Shown piece after piece: positions 56,098 through 64,000 of a stretch of 64,000 nucleotides of DNA. Within the stretch, counting starts at the first letter, position 1, and every line of letters starts with the position of its first letter. The position numbers were made by a program, and so were the translations under genes. The stretch lies in NCBI GenBank assembly GCA_037044905.1, contig JBAOKB010000144.1, positions 186,001 through 250,000 on the forward strand, in the 5' to 3' direction. This DNA is from Hortaea werneckii. Taxonomy: Eukaryota > Ascomycota > Dothideomycetes > Mycosphaerellales > Teratosphaeriaceae. The notes under the pieces were generated by a model, which did no database searches, was not told the origin of the DNA, and saw nothing but the letters and a program-made list of their open reading frames with translations.

Positions 56098-56216
56098 AGG
56101 TTCGGCCATAGGTTGCAGAAAACAGAGGATCCCGTCCGCTCTCCTGTACTTAAGCTGCAAACCGGTAGATTAGTATTACCGTGGGTGACCAGGTGAGAAT
56201 CCCTGCTGCTGAACTT
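56098..56216 (+). rRNA. 5S ribosomal RNA gene
   Basis: The 119-base stretch matches the fungal 5S consensus in order: CCATAGG near the 5' end, GAAAACAGAGGATCCCGTCC, CTCCTGTACTTAAGC (internal control box), GATTAGTATTACCGTGGGTGACC, then GAATCCCTGCTGCTG. The ends pair as helix I: AGGTTCGG at 56098-56105 with CTGAACTT at 56209-56216. A T run (56215-56218) and further T-rich sequence follow, as expected for RNA polymerase III termination. A lone 5S gene outside the rDNA is the rule in filamentous ascomycetes, which have dispersed 5S genes. Confidence 0.9.
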
Positions 56217-57067
56217 TTGCATTTTCTTTTTGCCCATTTCTCTCCATTTACCAGACCCCAGAGTCCATGTCTTCATCGACGGGAACAGCGTCAGGTGTAA
56301 GGCGGACCCAAAGACTTCCTTTTACGGTTGCCAAAAAGAGGTACATAGATTTCCTGGCCGTAATATGGTGATAATGAACGTCTTATCCAACCACTCTTGC
56401 TATTCTTTTCAATTAACCACAATCATCTTCATCCACATCAGATGCGGTTTCCATGCAAGCTAATTGCAGGTGCCATACATGGAGCATACAACTGAGGTAA
56501 TATGATACGCAGCCTTTGCTATTACTCCCGTTGGTCTTCATTCCCGCCGACGAAGGGGACGTCCGCTGTTTGAGGCTTCATTCGCGTACACGTCTCACGT
56601 TCAGGCGAAAAGCAGGTGGAAGGCAGGCAAACTCGCAATCGCAGTCCATTGCAGCATGTCTCCTCTTGTCACAGTCGCTATCGCAAAGGGCGTTTCTTGC
56701 TGTACCCGCACCGAAGGTCTTTTGACCATCGACTGACTATTCACTGCAAGTCACCTCAGGATCATATTCGGAATGCAAGTGGAAAGACACTCAATCAGTA
56801 CAGATGTAGCGGTTCCTCGGTATGTCGGAGATAGGAGATGGCAGCCGAATGCCGCGACTCGGCTGAGTTTTTGCCATCCGGATCTATCCGCTATCGACAA
56901 GCTCCCTCAATTTCTTGTTCGCCGACTTTTCGACGACGCCCTCTTGGAATTGCAAGTGGTGAAGCGCCGGGTCGAACAGTTGTTTACCCACCACCGCCAC
57001 CCACCCTATAAACGAAAGGGGCGAGAATCAGAAAGAGAGCAGGAGCGGAAGACGGAACACCGCCAAG
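56217..57067. other. Intergenic upstream of NOG1
   Basis: No gene is supported; the frame at 56773-57303 overlaps the NOG1 start and is a shadow. Holds the NOG1 promoter. Confidence 0.5.
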
Positions 57068-59058
57068 ATGAAGACGACATGGAAGGACATCGCGCCCGTG
57101 CCGACCTCGCAGGAATTCCTCGACATTGTCCTCTCGCGCACCCAGCGAAAACTGCCGACCCAGATCCGCTCTGGGTTCAAGATCACTCGTATCCGGGCCT
57201 TCTACATGCGCAAGGTCAAATTCACCGCCGAGACCTTTTCCGAGAAAGTGACCGCCATCCTCGACGGCTTCCCCCGCCTGGCAGACATCCACCCGTTCCA
57301 TAAGGATCTGCTGAACACCCTCTACGACGCCGACCACTTCCGCATCGCCCTGGGACAGCTGAACACGGCCAAGGGCCTGATTGAGACGGTGTCAAGGGAC
57401 TACATTCGTCTGCTGAAGTATGGCCAGAGCTTGTTCCAGTGTAAGCAGCTCAAGCGGGCGGCGCTGGGTCGAATGGCCACCATCTGCAAGCGGTTGAAGG
57501 ACCCGCTGGTCTACCTGGAGCAGGTCCGCCAGCACTTGGGCCGTCTGCCGTCTATCGACCCCAACACCCGCACCTTGCTTATTTGCGGTTACCCCAACGT
57601 GGGCAAGTCCTCCTTCCTCAAGAACATCTCCCGCGCCGATGTCGATGTGCAGCCCTACGCCTTCACGACCAAGTCGCTGTTCGTCGGCCATTTCGATTAC
57701 AAGATGCTGCGGTTCCAGGCCATCGACACACCAGGTATTCTGGACCACCCGTTGGAAGAGATGAATACGATTGAGATGCAGTCAATCACCGCCGTGGCCC
57801 ATTTGCGGAGCGCTATCATGTACTTTATGGATCTGAGCGAGCAGTGTGGATACAGTGTGCATGCGCAGATGGCTCTGTTCGAGAGCATCAAGCCTCTCTT
57901 CGCCAACAAGCTGGTCTTCATCGTCATCAACAAGATCGATGTCATGAAGCCGGAAGATTAGATGCAGAGACGCAAGCCAAGTTGCAGGGACTGTTGAACA
58001 GCGGCAATGTCGAGCTTCTCCAGCTCTCTTGCACAACCACCGAGAATCTAATGAACGTGCGCAACGCAGCGTGCGATCGTCTCCTGGCCGAGCGAAACGC
58101 CGAGAAGCTGAAGGCGGGCACGAACGCCTCGGGTGAAGTCACGGGTAGACTGGGAGATGTGCTGCGACGAATCCATGTTGCACAGCCGATGGGAGGTGTT
58201 GTGCGCGAGCCATACATCCCCGATGCAGCACTTAACAAGATGAAGTATGACAAGGACGACCCCAACCGACCGAAGCTCATGCGGGACATCGAAGAGGAGA
58301 ACGGCGGCGCAGGCGTGTTCAACATTAACCTTCACGACAAGTACCTGCTGGAGAACGACGAATGGAAAGACGACAAGATCCCGGAGACGTTTGACGGGAA
58401 GAACGTGTACGACTACATCGACCCCGAAATCGATGCCAAGCTGGCCGCGCTCGAAGAGGAAGAAGCACGACTGGAAGGCGAAGGTTACTACGATAATGCA
58501 GAGGAAGAGGATCTTGCGGACGCGGATGAGGAGGATCTCCGCTACAAGGCCGAGCTGATCCGCGAGAAGCGCCAACTGATCATGAACGACAACAAGATGC
58601 GCAAATCCCTCAAGAACCGCGCCGTCATCCCCCGCAACAAGAAAGCCGTCGATCTGGAGAAGATGCAGCAAGGGCTCCAGAACGCCGGCTACGACACCTC
58701 CGCCATCGCCGAGCGCGCGCGCTCCGCAAGCAGACACCCACGGGGTCGCAGCCGGGGCGGCACCGCCGGCGCCGAAGACGGCGATGCCATGGACGTGGAC
58801 ACTGCTTCGCAACCGCCCGCCGAACGCCTCCGGCGCAGCTTATCCGTCGCCCGTAACCGCAGCCAGAGCACGAACCGCCGCGAGGACGGCGTGCAGGACG
58901 AGACGGCGCGCGAGAAGGCCGAGCGTCTGGCTAAGCTCAACCAGAAGAAGATGAACCGTATGGCGCGCCAGGGCGAGGCGGACCGGCACCAGACCGTCAG
59001 TAAGGCTAAGTGGCTAGTGGCGGGTAAGCGGCCGATGGGGTCGACGAGGAGTCGGTAG
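57068..59058 (+). CDS. NOG1: Nucleolar GTP-binding protein 1 (Nog1)
   Basis: Intronless, about 663 residues, the usual Nog1 length. It is a GTPase needed for assembly of the 60S ribosomal subunit in the nucleolus. The N-terminal helical domain starts MKTTWKDIAPVPTSQEFLDIV. The GTPase motifs are GYPNVGKSSFLKNIS (G1), the DVDVQPYAFTTKSL switch, DTPGILDHP (G3) and INKIDV (G4). The C-terminal part has conserved blocks around KYLLENDEWKDDKIPE and NVYDYIDP, an acidic/coiled region, and a basic Arg/Ser-rich tail with KKMNRMARQGEADRH near the end. One base is missing at 57958-57959: GATTAG should read Asp-Leu. Both sides of the break continue the family sequence without loss. Confidence 0.95.
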
Positions 59059-60191
59059 AGGAGATGCAGAAGCAGATGTCTTGGTGTTTGGAGGGAGGGA
59101 AATGGGAGGGGATTTTTTTTATCCTGGATCCCGTTTTTCGCCTTCTATGTATGGCGATTGGCGTTAGTTTTACTGTTCGTTCCTCTTTTACACGAAAGAT
59201 GGGAAAAGTGAGGATTAGGCGTTTTTGAATTTTCTTTTCTTCTCGGGGGCATAGGCGTTCTTGTATCAATTTGATTCCTTCCTTCTCCTCCTTTACTTCC
59301 CAGAGGATGTCAGGGTGGTAGCAAGGGAAGGGGGGCGAGGGGAAGAGGTTTGGGTTGGCTGCTGGAAAAAATCTATAATGAGAGAAGAAAGGAAGGAAGA
59401 ACCAGAGCGAGATGGACAGAGGAAAAGCGTAGATACATAGTACCATTCATTATTGCAGCCGATCCGCAAAGACCTGATTCCCGTTCGCGCTTTTGCTATG
59501 TTGTGACTGTGTCTCCAAGTGTGGTGTTTGGATGTGTTGTGGATGTGTAGGGAGGTATGGAGATTTGGAGGAAAGATGTAGAAAGAGGTAGGGAGGAAAG
59601 GGGGTGTTATTGATGCCCGAGAGGTGAATTTTCTAGAGCCCCTAGGGTTCCGCGATGGCGATGCAGTATCTGGGATTCATTGCCTTTCAGGTTCGTTCTT
59701 GGGTGAGGCATTTTGAGGATCGGACTATTGTGTAGATGTCCCGAACCAAGAGGACATGACATACTTGCCTCGCGAAGGCGACCTGGGGAGTAAAAGAAAA
59801 TGGTTGCCTGTGATAGAATGAAGCAGAGTCGGGAAGATTTGATAGAAGGTTTTGGCTAGCTATCCACAGTGTCAAAGACCCTCTCGCTCTCTCCCCTAAA
59901 AATGCTCCCAAAAGAAAAACAAACAGAAAATTGATGCTCCCACCCTCATCTCTCGTAGTCCTCCCGGCTTTTTCAGAACTCAACTCCTGTAAGCGCCAGC
60001 TCGCCGTAAAATATCCATGCTTGGGGCACAAAACAAAGCTCGTGCGCGCCTCCGTCACTCATACACATTTCCAGATCAAAAAAAGAAAAAAAAAAATCCG
60101 AAAGAAAAAGAAGAAGAATCTCCTCGCTCAATCCTCTCAAACTCAGGACTCTGGGCCTCGCTCGCCCACCCCTTCCAATCCCTCCTCCTTC
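59059..60191. other. Intergenic, convergent 3' ends
   Basis: Separates NOG1 and the myosin light chain gene. A-rich and GA-rich simple tracts (for example 60076-60116) occur; no gene. Confidence 0.5.
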
Positions 60192-60801
60192 CTAATTCGC
60201 CAAAATAGTCTTAACCATATCCACATAGTTCAGCTCGCCGGAACTCGTATCGACGGCCTTCAGCAATTCATCCACCTCCTCATCGCTCATCTTCTCCCCC
60301 AGGTTCGTCAGGATATAGCGGAATTGGCCCACGCCGATGAAGCCTGTGAGGTCCTTGTCGAAGACTTGGAAGCCCCGGCAGTAGTCTTCGGGTTCGCCTG
60401 GGTCGCGGAACCGCCGGGTCGGTTCAGGATCTTGGAGAAGGCGTCGAAGTCGACTGGTGAGACGAGGGCATTAGTTTCATTTTTTTTTTTTTTGTTACTT
60501 TGGTTTGCGGGTGTTTGGGATGGGTGGGTGTGGAATGGGGATACACCGTATGGAGGGGGAGGGAGGGAGGGAGTGGGAGATGCACAGGAGGAAAAAGGGG
60601 AAGGAGGTGGGAGGAGAAGCACTTACAGTCTCCGCCGGCCTGGTGCTCCAAGTCCTTGATCTCCGCCAGCGTCGGGTTTTGGCCGCAGGCGCGCAGCAGG
60701 TCGCCTAAGCTGTCGAGCTGGACGCGGCCATTGCCTCGCTTGTCGAAGAGGGAGAAGGCCTCCTTGAAGTTGGTGCTTTGAGCCTGTTGATGATCACCCA
60801 T
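60192..60801 (-). CDS. CDC4: Calmodulin-like myosin light chain (Cdc4 type)
   Basis: Exon 1 runs from 60801 to 60627 and exon 2 from 60453 to 60192, joined over a 173-nt intron, giving about 145 residues. EF-hand-like repeats are visible: FKEAFSLFDKRGNGRVQLDSLGDLLRACG at the N-terminus, then FDAFSKILNRPGG, FQVFDKDLTGFIGVGQFRYILTNLGEKMSDEEVDELLKAVD, and NYVDMVKTILAN at the C-terminus. The loops lack several calcium-binding acids (for instance KRGNGRVQLD), as in essential myosin light chains that bind IQ motifs without calcium. The product would act in the contractile ring with type II myosin. One base is missing near 60409 (GGFRDPGEPEDYC region). The intron holds a 14-base homopolymer (60480-60493). 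Confidence 0.88.
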
Positions 60802-62279
60802 ATTCGGTTCGTATTAGTCTCTCTGCGCCCAGTTCTGGATCTTGTGCTCAAGCTGCTTCTTTTGGGGATTTTGGGGTGGTGGGAGTGGGAAGGGTGTATA
60901 GAGTGATGTAGGAGAAGTAGGGAGACTTCGTGTTTTGTTGACACGCTCCCAAATCCACTCTGCGGCTCCCACTTAACCTTTGGCGGCGGGCGCGACCAAT
61001 CGCCGCTGGGCTGGCTTTCCCGTCCGCAGTGCAGAAAAGGCAGAAAGGCACAAAGCCGCCGCGAGTCGCCGGACAACCAACCAAAGGAGAAGCCGGTCAG
61101 GGTCCATTCCAGGGCTGTGTGTGTAACCACGTACCATTTCTTTCTTTGTTTGATCTTCTTGCTCTTCACACGTTATCGGATCGGTAGCTTCTTTGTCTTC
61201 TTCAAATATCGGAGGGCGAGTGTAGAGGTGTTGATATAGAGTTGGAGGGAATATGGATGTAATGAGCAGGAAGTGAAGGGCCGCACGACGCTCGCTTGCT
61301 TGCTTGCTTGCCTGGTGCGTCGACTCGCCCGCACCGTCGTCCGGGCGTTGCTACTGGCAACCGCCGGCTATATCGCATCGCACCCATCTTCCGGCTTCCT
61401 TGTTCTGAACGGAGAATCATCACTGACACGTGAAATACTATGATTCCTAATGCACAGGAGAAGCTACTCTCTGCCGTGCAAGAAAGCAAGCCTCATCCGA
61501 AAGCTATAGTACAACTGGTGGCGAAGTGTGCGGCAGATTCCTGGATACTCTTTCCCAGCCTAGCAATCACCACCTTATAGTCTGCCATTCCACCTGCACC
61601 ACATTTCCTTCCCCTCTACTAGATCTTAGCTCAAGGATCCTGTCTATGTTTATAGAGTGCCTCATGGTATAATTCGCTGGCCGGCATCGGAAGTAGCTGG
61701 TCAATCCGCGCTAGGCAGGTACGCAATACATTCTGGCCTGCGCTAGACGTGACCGTTTCAGCCGAGCTACCAAGAGCTGGCTCTACGTTCCGGTGTGAGG
61801 CCTATTCTATTATTGCCATTGCTGACCACAGCTGAACCTATACTCATTTGACTTCTTTCTTCGCTCCAGTAGCCCCAACACCCACTGGATTAATTGCTTC
61901 ACCTCGGTCTTCAGCCCCGCCAGTAGAACTCAGAAGCTACCGTAGACCGCAAGGCAGAAAGCATTTAAGTCTTCATCACTTTTTGATTCACACAAGCCCA
62001 GCGCAAAGGGAAAGGCATACAAGGAAGTGAAATAAAAGGCCATCAAGGAAAATTCACCCAACTCGCGGTCGCAATCGATAAAACTCAAGGGGACTGCGTC
62101 CAAATAAATACCCGGATACTTTTCGAGAAGACTCCAATCAATTCGCTTACCCACATCTTTCCCTTGTTATTGAAAGGCACACACAGGAGGGAGAGAGAGA
62201 GAGAGAGAAACAGAAAAAAGAAAGAAAAAGAAAAAGGCAAAACAAACCTCCATCAAATCAATTCTCCATCCACATCACC
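60802..62279. other. 1.5-kb intergenic region
   Basis: Divergent upstream regions of the light chain gene (minus) and the next plus-strand gene. A CTTG tandem (61290-61307) and GA-rich tract (62188-62208) are present; no gene or RNA is recognised. Confidence 0.45.
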
Positions 62280-62785
62280 ATGGCCACTGCTCCTACCACC
62301 CAACCACCCAACCAACCCACCCGCCACATCCTCAGCGCAGGCTTCGGCCGCTTCGCCCAAACCGACCCGAACGCAACCGCGCACTTCGGCCCCAACGCCG
62401 GCGCCCACGTGCGCGAGCTCCTCCAATCCAGCATCTCGCGCAAGCCCGCGCCGCGGGCTTCGAAATCATCCCCTGCGACATCAACCCGCAGGACCCGGAG
62501 GAATCCTTCCAGCGGTTCGCCGCGGAGCTCCATCGGTCCCCTGAGGAAGGGAGGCAGTGGGTAGGTGTGAATTTCGGGTTTGGGGTCCGAGGGCATAAGG
62601 AGAATACGGAGGTTTTTGAAAGGATGGTGAATGAGGTTTTGAAATTGGGGGGAGGGGTGAGGGTGATGTTTAGTAATGGGCCGGATGATCTGATTTGGGC
62701 GGTTAGGAGGAATTTCCTGAGGCGTTTTGAATGGGGGTTTAGAGGATGGGGAGGGGAAAGGGGAGGGGAGGGGGGGTTTTATTGA
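62280..62785 (+). CDS. Uncharacterised small protein
   Basis: The frame from ATG 62280 and that ending at 62785 join if one base is added near 62443-62444 (SRKARAAGFEIIPCDINPQDPEESF). The product is about 168 residues. It starts with a disordered Thr/Pro-rich stretch, then RHILSAGFGRF, a region reading EIIPCDINPQDPEESFQRFAAEL, and NFGFGVRGHKENTEVFERMVNEVLKL, a strand-loop-helix with a GxRGxxE pattern. It ends with a Gly/Arg-rich tail. It has the look of a small alpha/beta protein, but I do not recognise the family. The long minus-strand frame over the same DNA is a shadow. Confidence 0.6.
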
Positions 62786-63152
62786 TGTTGGAGAAGGGTG
62801 AGGGATGTGGGACGGAGGTAGTGGTTGGTAGGCGTTTTGGCGGTTTGAAGGATCCGTCGTAGAAATTTTGTGATTTTCCACTGCGTTTTATCTTGTTTTG
62901 AGAGGTTTTACGCTCAAAACGATTTGTCCATTGCCTTAATTGTATAGCCCTCCGCCTGCCCGTGGGCTTCATCGCGGGCAGTGACTGCCTTAGGCATCAA
63001 GATCGCGCGACTGCGTAAGCTCGAGACAGCACTTTCCTGTACACTGCCACGCGCCATGAGTCCTCCATTATCGCCGTTTGTCGGCCTCTCATGACCATGT
63101 CTTCGGTAGGTCGGTAACACGCCGCATCCAAACCATTGTAGGTCTGCCGAAT
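62786..63152. other. Intergenic upstream of AKR1
   Basis: Nothing beyond presumed 3' end and promoter sequence. Confidence 0.5.
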
Positions 63153-64000
63153 ATGTCTTCGCGCGACCCTTCCGCGTCCCCTCTGCCGCCAAATGAACGC
63201 CGTCGGTCCAGCAACGCATCAGATGCACCGGGCAAGGATGCCCTCGACAAGGTCGAGCTCAGCGACCTGGATGCCAGCCCACCTCGCCTACCTGTGGAGC
63301 AAGATCTGATGCAACTGGCGAGGCTGGGCGAGCTGAGAAGTGTCCAAAGATTGTTCGACAGTGGACGGTATACGGCAAAATCAACGGATGACCAGGGTAT
63401 TACTGCCTTACATGTAAGCAGCAAGGCTTCGGATGAACGGGTCAGGATGGAGGATGCTGACTGGGACATAGTGGGCAGCGATTAATGGACACCATGCGCT
63501 CTGCCACTTGCTCATCCAATCCGGCGCAGATGTAAACGCTCGCGGTGGGGACGCTCAGGCAACACCCGTACTATGGGCCAGCAAGCGCTGTCACCTGCAA
63601 GTGTCGCTTTACTGCTGGCAAACGGCGCAGATCCCCTGATGAAGGATGACCAAGGATACAATCTTCCTTCACTCCGCCACCCTAGATGGCAACGTCTTTC
63701 AGCTTGTCCTGCTTCCTCCACCAGCCGGATATATCTGTCGATGTCAGGGATTCCCAGGGCCATACTTCACTAATGTGGGCCGCATATAAGGGCTTTGGTG
63801 CCTGTGTCGATGTTTTGCTGCGATGGGGCGCGGATGTCCATGCTGCGGATGACATGGGCTTCACTGCTCTACATTGGGCACTTGTCAGGGGCAACTACCT
63901 TTGCATCCAGAAGCTGGTTGAGTATGGCAGTGACCGTTTCGCTCGCTCAAAGCCCGCAAATGACATCCCGGAAGGTGACACGCCGGCCATGACTGCAAGC
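63153..64000 (+). CDS. AKR1: Ankyrin-repeat DHHC palmitoyltransferase Akr1 (5' part, cut by the window end)
   Basis: Exon 1 is 63153-63413 and exon 2 starts at 63472 (58-nt intron), restoring GITALHWAAINGHHALCHLL. The visible protein has a polar N-terminus and about five ankyrin repeats: DLMQLARLGELRSVQRLF, the repeat across the splice, a QATPVLWASKR-type repeat, GHTSLMWAAYKGFGACVDVLLRWGADV and GFTALHWALVRGNYLCIQKLVEYGSD. Akr1 proteins add palmitate to cytosolic proteins at the Golgi; the membrane and DHHC parts lie beyond the window. Three one-base shifts are needed: a lost T at 63608-63610, and one extra C each near 63665 and 63714. The start ATG 63153 is the first in frame near the conserved part; an upstream in-frame ATG at 63078 is possible. 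Confidence 0.88.

Noticed and set aside
62258..62881. Minus-strand 207-codon Pro-rich frame
   Set aside because: It is the complement of the G-rich plus-strand gene at 62280-62785, whose protein has a more natural composition.
1..64000. CRISPR array, phage or bacterial operon structure
   Set aside because: No regularly spaced repeats exist, and spliceosomal introns and eukaryotic gene families run through the whole window.

Overview
The window is nuclear DNA of a filamentous ascomycete (Pezizomycotina; I would guess Dothideomycetes, but the sequence alone does not fix the class). Grounds for this: most introns are 49-70 nt with GTRNGY donors and CTRAY branch sites; a plasma-membrane H+-ATPase, a fungal Set3-type PHD/SET protein, Mcd4 and Akr1 are present; and a solitary 5S rRNA gene lies among protein genes. 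I count 27 protein genes, one intron-containing tRNA gene, one 5S rRNA gene, and several small repeats. There is no CRISPR array, recognisable intact transposon or biosynthetic cluster.

Layout. 0-2 kb: tRNA-Arg(CCT) and an inverted copy of its 3' half. 2-9.4 kb: secreted PEBP-like protein, galactose-1-phosphate uridylyltransferase, two uncharacterised genes whose 3' coding ends overlap antisense, a Yip1-family Golgi protein and an unknown gene. 9.8-13.9 kb: GPI ethanolamine-phosphate transferase 1 (MCD4), with a 582-bp ATG-started ORF inside one oversized intron. 14.2-18.9 kb: a disordered AT-hook protein divergent from a leukotriene-A4-hydrolase-type aminopeptidase. 20.3-24.6 kb: a sugar-porter MFS protein convergent with a secreted esterase carrying a C-type-lectin-like N-terminus. 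26.6-34 kb: Set3-like regulator, a Cys-rich membrane-anchored surface protein, and a 7-intron SDR. 34.5-37.9 kb: plasma-membrane H+-ATPase. 40.8-50.6 kb: unknown membrane protein, Cdc73, queuine tRNA-ribosyltransferase divergent from a GH2 glycosidase, and an AANAT-like acetyltransferase. 52-64 kb: Ddi1, an unknown gene, 5S rRNA, Nog1, a Cdc4-type myosin light chain, an unknown gene, and the 5' part of Akr1.

The genes are mostly unrelated housekeeping functions and do not form a pathway. The two most unusual gene structures are microexons of 9 nt (SDR) and 10 nt (queuine tRNA-ribosyltransferase). Each restores a motif that is invariant in length in its family, and each is invisible to simple ORF finding.

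One caution matters for every reader. From about 28.5 kb to the right end, 11 otherwise conserved genes carry about 17 single-base frameshifts. Most look like the loss of one base from a short run. Left of 28.4 kb I found none in a similar amount of coding sequence. The simplest explanation is unpolished long-read sequence in the right half. Those genes should be read as probably intact in the organism until reads or cDNA say otherwise.
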